Shown: positions 59,930-64,000 of the stretch, in pieces
Numbering within the stretch: the first letter of the stretch is position 1
Layout: each line of letters opens with the position of its first letter
Origin: Latescibacteria bacterium UBA6620
Lineage (GTDB): Bacteria > Latescibacterota > UBA2968
NCBI GenBank assembly: GCA_002433075.1
Contig: DJHM01000033.1
Location: forward strand, 177,968-241,967
Direction: 5' to 3'
Length of the DNA: 64,000 bases
Program-made: the position numbers and the translations under genes
The notes under the pieces: generated by a model
Seen by the model: the letters and a program-made list of their open reading frames with translations, nothing else
Database searches by the model: none
Told to the model about the DNA's origin: nothing

Positions 59930-61875
59930 TGCTCATCGATGAACTTACCCAACCCCAGTACTGCGAGTCCTTGACCGAATATCGGCGTCTGCCCACCCGG
60001 GTCGTCGACATCGGTGGCGTACCTTTGGGTGGGCAGCACCCGATTCGTGTCCAGTCGATGACGACCACCGACACTATGGACACTGCTGCCACGGTCGACC
60101 AATCCATCCGCATCATCGAAGCTGGAGCCGACTACGTACGGATAACCGCTCCCAGTCAAAACGAAGCCCGCAACCTAGAACCGATCAAGAACGAACTACG
60201 CAAGAGGGGCTACACCACCCCCCTTGTCGCCGACATTCATTTCACCCCCAACGCCGCCGAGATCGCCGCAAGAATCGTCGAAAAAGTCCGCGTCAACCCC
60301 GGGAACTACGCCGACCGAAAGAAATTCGATGTCCGAGAGTATACGGACTCGGAATACGAAGCCGAGCTGGATCGTATCCGGGAGCGGTTCAGCCCCCTGG
60401 TGGAAATCTGCAAAACCCACGGCACGGCGATGCGAATCGGCACGAATCACGGGTCCCTGTCAGACCGGATTATGAACCGGTACGGGGACACCCCGCTCGG
60501 GATGGTCGAATCGGCCCTGGAATTCACCCGGATCTGCAGGGATCTCGATTACCACCACATCGTCTTTTCGATGAAGGCCAGCAACCCACAGGTGATGATT
60601 CAGGCCTACCGACTGCTCGTGAATAGGATGCAGAACGAGCAGATGGACTACCCCCTCCACCTCGGTGTCACCGAAGCCGGCGACGGAGAAGACGGTCGGA
60701 TCAAGTCGGCCGTGGGGATCGGGACTTTGCTGGAAGACGGTCTGGGCGATACGATCCGCGTCTCCCTGACAGAAGAGCCGGAGGCGGAAGTCCCTGTCTG
60801 CATTCGGCTTCTGGATCGTTACATGCACCGCGAAGATCACGCACCCATCCAACCGCTGGACACAAGCCCTGTCGACCCGTTCGTCCACTCGCGCCGGGCT
60901 TCGCGCCTGGTGGATCGAGTCGGCGGCGACGCCGTTCCCGTTGTGGTCGCGGCATTCGACGCCAGTGGCGGGCCGAGGGCCCTCTCTCCACTCGGTTACG
61001 ACTACGACCCGGGTCTGGACAAATGGAACATCGGCGATATGGCCGTCGACTACGTCTTTCTCGGCGACGACGACATCGATTTCAGCCTGCCTGGTACTCT
61101 TGGGCGGATTCTGAATGCGCCCACGTGGTCACGTCTCACCGATCGAACCAACGCCTACCCTATGCAATCCCTGGAGACGTTCCTGCAGGACGGCCCTGCA
61201 GTCGACGGCGTACATTTCATCGAGGCAGACGCAGCCGCCATCGACCACTCAACTGTAAAGTCGCTCTCACAAGATCCCGAAGCCGTTCTTGTTCTGGTCA
61301 CCCACAACACTCACGCGATGCCGCAGCTTCGGCGGGCTTTCGCAGCCCTCACTCAGGCCGAAGCTGAAATTCCGGTCATCGTTCGGCGGACCTATGCCTC
61401 GGGCGACGAGGACCAGTTGATGCTCGACGCGGCAACGGACATCGGCGGCCTCCTTACCGACGGCCTAGGTGACGGCATCTGGATAGAGTCGCCGTCCGCG
61501 TCCTCTGACCTGATCAACCGAACGGCCTTCGGCGTCCTCCAGGCGACCCGTACCCGCATCTCCAAGACCGAATACATTTCCTGCCCGTCGTGCGGCCGAA
61601 CCCTGTTCGGCCTCGTAGAAACCACGGCGATGATCCGGGAGCGAACGAGTCACCTCAAGGGCGTCAAGATCGGGATTATGGGTTGCATCGTGAACGGGCC
61701 GGGAGAAATGGCCGATGCCGACTACGGCTACGTGGGATCCGGGCCGGGACAGATTACGCTTTACCGGGGCCAGGAGATCGTGAAACGGGGCATCCCGACG
61801 GACGATGCGCTTGAAGAACTGATCGAACTCATCCGGTCGGACGGGAACTGGCAGGCCGAGCCAGTGGATCAGTAG
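59929..61875 (+). CDS. ispG: 4-Hydroxy-3-methylbut-2-enyl diphosphate synthase, long form (IspG/GcpE)
   Basis: ATG 59929 overlaps the mutS2 stop. The 648-residue product is the long type with an inserted domain of about 250 residues between the TIM barrel (VVDIGGVPLGGQHPIRVQSM, YTTPLVADIHFTPNAAEIAA, VRVNPGNYADRKKF) and the Fe-S domain (SCPSCGRTLFGL, KIGIMGCIVNGPGEMADADYGYVG). The three cluster cysteines are those of CPSC and GCIVNGPGE. It makes HMBPP in the non-mevalonate isoprenoid pathway. The long form is known from Bacteroidetes, Chlamydiae and plants. Confidence 0.96.
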   Translation: MLIDELTQPQYCESLTEYRRLPTRVVDIGGVPLGGQHPIRVQSMTTTDTMDTAATVDQSIRIIEAGADYVRITAPSQNEARNLEPIKNELRKRGYTTPLVADIHFTPNAAEIAARIVEKVRVNPGNYADRKKFDVREYTDSEYEAELDRIRERFSPLVEICKTHGTAMRIGTNHGSLSDRIMNRYGDTPLGMVESALEFTRICRDLDYHHIVFSMKASNPQVMIQAYRLLVNRMQNEQMDYPLHLGVTEAGDGEDGRIKSAVGIGTLLEDGLGDTIRVSLTEEPEAEVPVCIRLLDRYMHREDHAPIQPLDTSPVDPFVHSRRASRLVDRVGGDAVPVVVAAFDASGGPRALSPLGYDYDPGLDKWNIGDMAVDYVFLGDDDIDFSLPGTLGRILNAPTWSRLTDRTNAYPMQSLETFLQDGPAVDGVHFIEADAAAIDHSTVKSLSQDPEAVLVLVTHNTHAMPQLRRAFAALTQAEAEIPVIVRRTYASGDEDQLMLDAATDIGGLLTDGLGDGIWIESPSASSDLINRTAFGVLQATRTRISKTEYISCPSCGRTLFGLVETTAMIRERTSHLKGVKIGIMGCIVNGPGEMADADYGYVGSGPGQITLYRGQEIVKRGIPTDDALEELIELIRSDGNWQAEPVDQ

Positions 61876-61941
61876 GGAATTACCGTATTCAGGAATAGAC
61901 GAGATCGACTGGCAAGCGGGCCACGAAATCGCTACCTTCCT

Positions 61942-61964
61942 TCAGGAATTGCTGGATTTCCTGA
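61942..61964 (+). terminator. Weak hairpin between ispG and dnaG
   Basis: TCAGGAA and TTCCTGA form a 7-bp stem with a 9-base loop, followed by TTTCATAG. It is weak and the gap is only 137 bases. Confidence 0.4.
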
Positions 61965-62012
61965 TTTCATAGTTTGTCCTAACCATTTCTCCCCCAGAAA
62001 TGGCCCTCCGCG

Positions 62013-63845
62013 TTGCCCCGCATTCCCGAAGAGACGATCGATCGCATCCGCGAGGCGGTCGACATTGTCGACGTCGTTTCAGAACACGTTCAGCTCACCC
62101 AGCGCGGACGCAACTACGTCGGCCTCTGCCCGTTCCACGACGACCACGACCCGTCTTTCAACGTTTCGCAAGAAAAGCAGATCTACAAGTGCTTCGTCTG
62201 CGATGCGGGTGGCAACGTCTACTCCTTCCTGCAGAACATTGAAGGCATCAGCTTTGTCGAGGCGGTCCGGAAGGTCGGCGGTCTCGTCGGCATCGACATT
62301 CCCCAGGCCGGGCGCGACCCCGCACAGGAGGAGGCTTTCGACGCCATCTACAGCGCCGTCGACCTCGCCAGAAAGTACTACCATCACCTCCTGACCAAGG
62401 ATGCCTCCGGCGGGTTCGCCAGAGAGTATCTCGCTGGCCGCAGCGTCACCGACAAGAGCATCGGTCATTTCTCTCTCGGCTACGCCCCCAATGCCTGGGA
62501 CAGTTTCCTCCGGGTCGCCACCAAACGAGGCCACGATCCCAAGGTTCTGGAAAAGGCCGGACTCGTCGTAGCGCGCAAAGACGGGTCAGGCTACTACGAT
62601 CGATTCCGCCATCGCGTCATTTGGCCGATTCGGGCCCAGACCGGCCGCACGATCGCCTTCGGAGCGAGGGCACTCGATCCGGACGAGCAAGCCAAGTATC
62701 TCAACTCACCTGAAACACCCATCTACCACAAGAGCAACACCCTCTACGGGCTTTGGGAAGGGCGCGACGCCATCCGAACCGAGAAGCGAGCCCTGGTCGT
62801 CGAAGGGTATATGGACCATCTGGCGCTCGTGCAGCAGGGCTTTCAGAACGTCGTTGCCACCTCGGGAACCGCGCTCACGCCCCAGCACGCACGCCTCCTC
62901 AAACGATTCACCGAACACGCCGTACTCGTCTTCGATGGCGACACCGCAGGATCCTCGGCGGCGGTACGCGGGGTCACCCCCCTAGTAGAGGCCGGCATCG
63001 ACGTCCGCATCGTCTCCCTGCCCGAAGGGGAGGACCCGGACGATTTCGTACGTACTCGCGGCCGGAGCGCCTTCCACGAAACGATCGACAACGCGCTTCC
63101 CGCGATGGACTTCCTGATCCAATGGGTAGCTACGTTGGAGGATCTCACGACCGCCGACGGCCGAGCCCGAGCCACACGGCGCGTCGCCGAAATCATCAGT
63201 CACGTCAGCGACACCGCCCTCCGCCAGTTCCTGATTCGGGATGCCGCTCAGAAGCTCGAAACCGATGAGTCCGTCGTCATTCAGGAGGTCAAGAAGGCGT
63301 CCGAGAGGCAGTCGTCCCAGGCTCGACGCAAGGAGCCCGAGCAACCCGTCCCGGCCATCGAACGATTCGATCCTCGCCCGAGAGCCGAACGGGAACTCCT
63401 CATTCAGATGATGTCTGACGACTTCCTTTCCGACACCGTTCTGGCCGAGATCAAGCCGGAAGACTTCACGAACAGCGTCTACAGGTACCTCGCCAAGCTG
63501 ATCGCCTATCAGCGATCGTCCGGGCTCAGCGCATCCGTCGCGCATATGGTCGACTCCTGCAACCATCCGATCGTGGCGCAGATCATCTCCTCGATGTCAC
63601 TCGAAACAGGGATTTCCAATCCGGACCAACTGGAAGCGCCCATCGACCACTACGTCCTCAGGTTCACTCTCAATAGGCTCAATACGAAAATCGCCAAACT
63701 GCAGGACATCCCGAGAGACCTCCCCGATGAGGAGCAGATCAGACTGGCCCGACTCTGCAACGAAGCGGCACTCGAACGGGATGAACTGCTGAGGAACGCC
63801 CCGCCAGGATCGATCGGGGCCAACGCCCGGAGAGCCACCGCTTAG
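62013..63845 (+). CDS. dnaG: DNA primase
   Basis: A 610-residue primase with a TTG start. Order of domains: the CHC2 zinc finger (about 35-70; GLCPFHDDHDPSF then YKCFVCDAGGNVYSF), the catalytic core (about 115-330) with YLAGRSVTDKSIGHFSLGYA and TIAFGARAL, the TOPRIM metal site (ALVVEGYMDHLALVQQGFQNVVATSGTALT and AVLVFDGDTAGSSAA), and a C-terminal DnaB-interaction part. It makes RNA primers for replication. A tRNA-Met gene follows instead of rpoD at 113 bases. Confidence 0.96.
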   Translation: MPRIPEETIDRIREAVDIVDVVSEHVQLTQRGRNYVGLCPFHDDHDPSFNVSQEKQIYKCFVCDAGGNVYSFLQNIEGISFVEAVRKVGGLVGIDIPQAGRDPAQEEAFDAIYSAVDLARKYYHHLLTKDASGGFAREYLAGRSVTDKSIGHFSLGYAPNAWDSFLRVATKRGHDPKVLEKAGLVVARKDGSGYYDRFRHRVIWPIRAQTGRTIAFGARALDPDEQAKYLNSPETPIYHKSNTLYGLWEGRDAIRTEKRALVVEGYMDHLALVQQGFQNVVATSGTALTPQHARLLKRFTEHAVLVFDGDTAGSSAAVRGVTPLVEAGIDVRIVSLPEGEDPDDFVRTRGRSAFHETIDNALPAMDFLIQWVATLEDLTTADGRARATRRVAEIISHVSDTALRQFLIRDAAQKLETDESVVIQEVKKASERQSSQARRKEPEQPVPAIERFDPRPRAERELLIQMMSDDFLSDTVLAEIKPEDFTNSVYRYLAKLIAYQRSSGLSASVAHMVDSCNHPIVAQIISSMSLETGISNPDQLEAPIDHYVLRFTLNRLNTKIAKLQDIPRDLPDEEQIRLARLCNEAALERDELLRNAPPGSIGANARRATA

Positions 63846-63957
63846 CCAGGTCGTTACCGTAACTCGCTTTCGCTCGATTGGCCGCGCGTGTAGATTCAGG
63901 TAGCCGCAGTCGGGGGCAACGATGGACTTCTATCCACTGCCCAACGTCTACTGCATA

Positions 63958-64000
63958 GGGCCCATAGCTCAGTTGGTTAGAGCAGTCGACTCATAATCGA
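63958..64000 (+). tRNA. tRNA-Met (anticodon CAT), 5' part only
   Basis: The acceptor strand GGGCCCA, the D arm around TAGCTCAGTTGGTTAGAGCA and the anticodon loop CTCATAA (CAT) with its stem start are seen; the window ends in the anticodon stem. CAT could also be an isoleucine tRNA with lysidine, but the D arm is like elongator tRNA-Met. The rest is outside. Confidence 0.88.

Noticed and set aside
61876..62012. A start for dnaG at ATG 62000
   Set aside because: That ATG is in a different frame and leads to an arginine-rich shadow; the DnaG N-terminus begins at TTG 62013.
1..64000. Insertion sequences, prophage, CRISPR arrays or defence islands
   Set aside because: No transposase, integrase, Cas protein, restriction enzyme or regularly spaced repeat was found among the coding regions or gaps.

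Overview
The window is bacterial chromosomal DNA, GC-rich and densely packed with genes. No insertion sequence, prophage or CRISPR array was seen. The gene content suggests a Gram-negative, respiring bacterium of the broad FCB assemblage (Bacteroidota, Gemmatimonadota, Latescibacterota and similar lineages). The support is a PorX-type response regulator/PglZ protein next to a PorY-type kinase, proteins that look like outer-membrane barrels, a long-form IspG, and promoters close to TTGAC-N17-TATCTT, one of which also fits the TAnnTTTG -7 element known from Bacteroidetes. The phylum is an inference; no rRNA gene is present.

Layout. 1-4145: end of a probable outer-membrane protein, a ComEA-like helix-hairpin-helix protein, a PilM-like protein, coaD, obg and a frameshifted dprA. 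4197-5499 (minus): an unfamiliar four-part operon made of a 24-residue membrane peptide, a coiled-coil protein, a membrane-anchored coiled-coil protein and a receiver domain, the last two broken by indels. 5666-7846: lexA with a candidate self-operator, then a two-repeat unknown protein paired with a PqqD-like protein. 7920-18469 (minus): an 11-subunit complex I operon, nuoABCDHIJKLMN, without nuoEFG. 18779-25814: a complete SUF iron-sulfur operon, sufBCDSUT, ending with an Rrf2 regulator and an Nfu-type carrier; it diverges from the nuo operon.

25897-43475 is the more accessory part: a GerW/YtfJ-YtfI pair, a phosphohexomutase, a sugar-acid dehydratase of the IlvD/Edd family, a broken CBS protein, an aminotransferase-SDR-GNAT operon, a secreted M14 peptidase, a large unknown probable (alpha/alpha) barrel protein, an MFS transporter divergent from a TIM-barrel isomerase, a deoxyribosyltransferase-like protein and a KamA-family radical SAM aminomutase. 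43709-51199: a UPF0182 membrane protein overlapping murQ, a ClpX-like ATPase without a zinc finger, a cyclic-nucleotide-binding-domain protein and RqcH.

51218-56329 (minus): a putative envelope-signalling operon with a flippase-like membrane protein, porY, porX, tsaE and a beta-rich exported protein. 56649-63845: rpsU, cvpA, mutS2, ispG and dnaG, a variant of the macromolecular-synthesis region. The window ends inside a tRNA-Met (CAT) gene.

Two caveats matter to a user. At least seven apparent indels, nearly all in homopolymer runs, break dprA, the 4197-5161 operon and the CBS gene, so assembly error must be excluded before these are called pseudogenes. Several starts are GTG or TTG and were chosen from overlaps or ribosome-binding sites.
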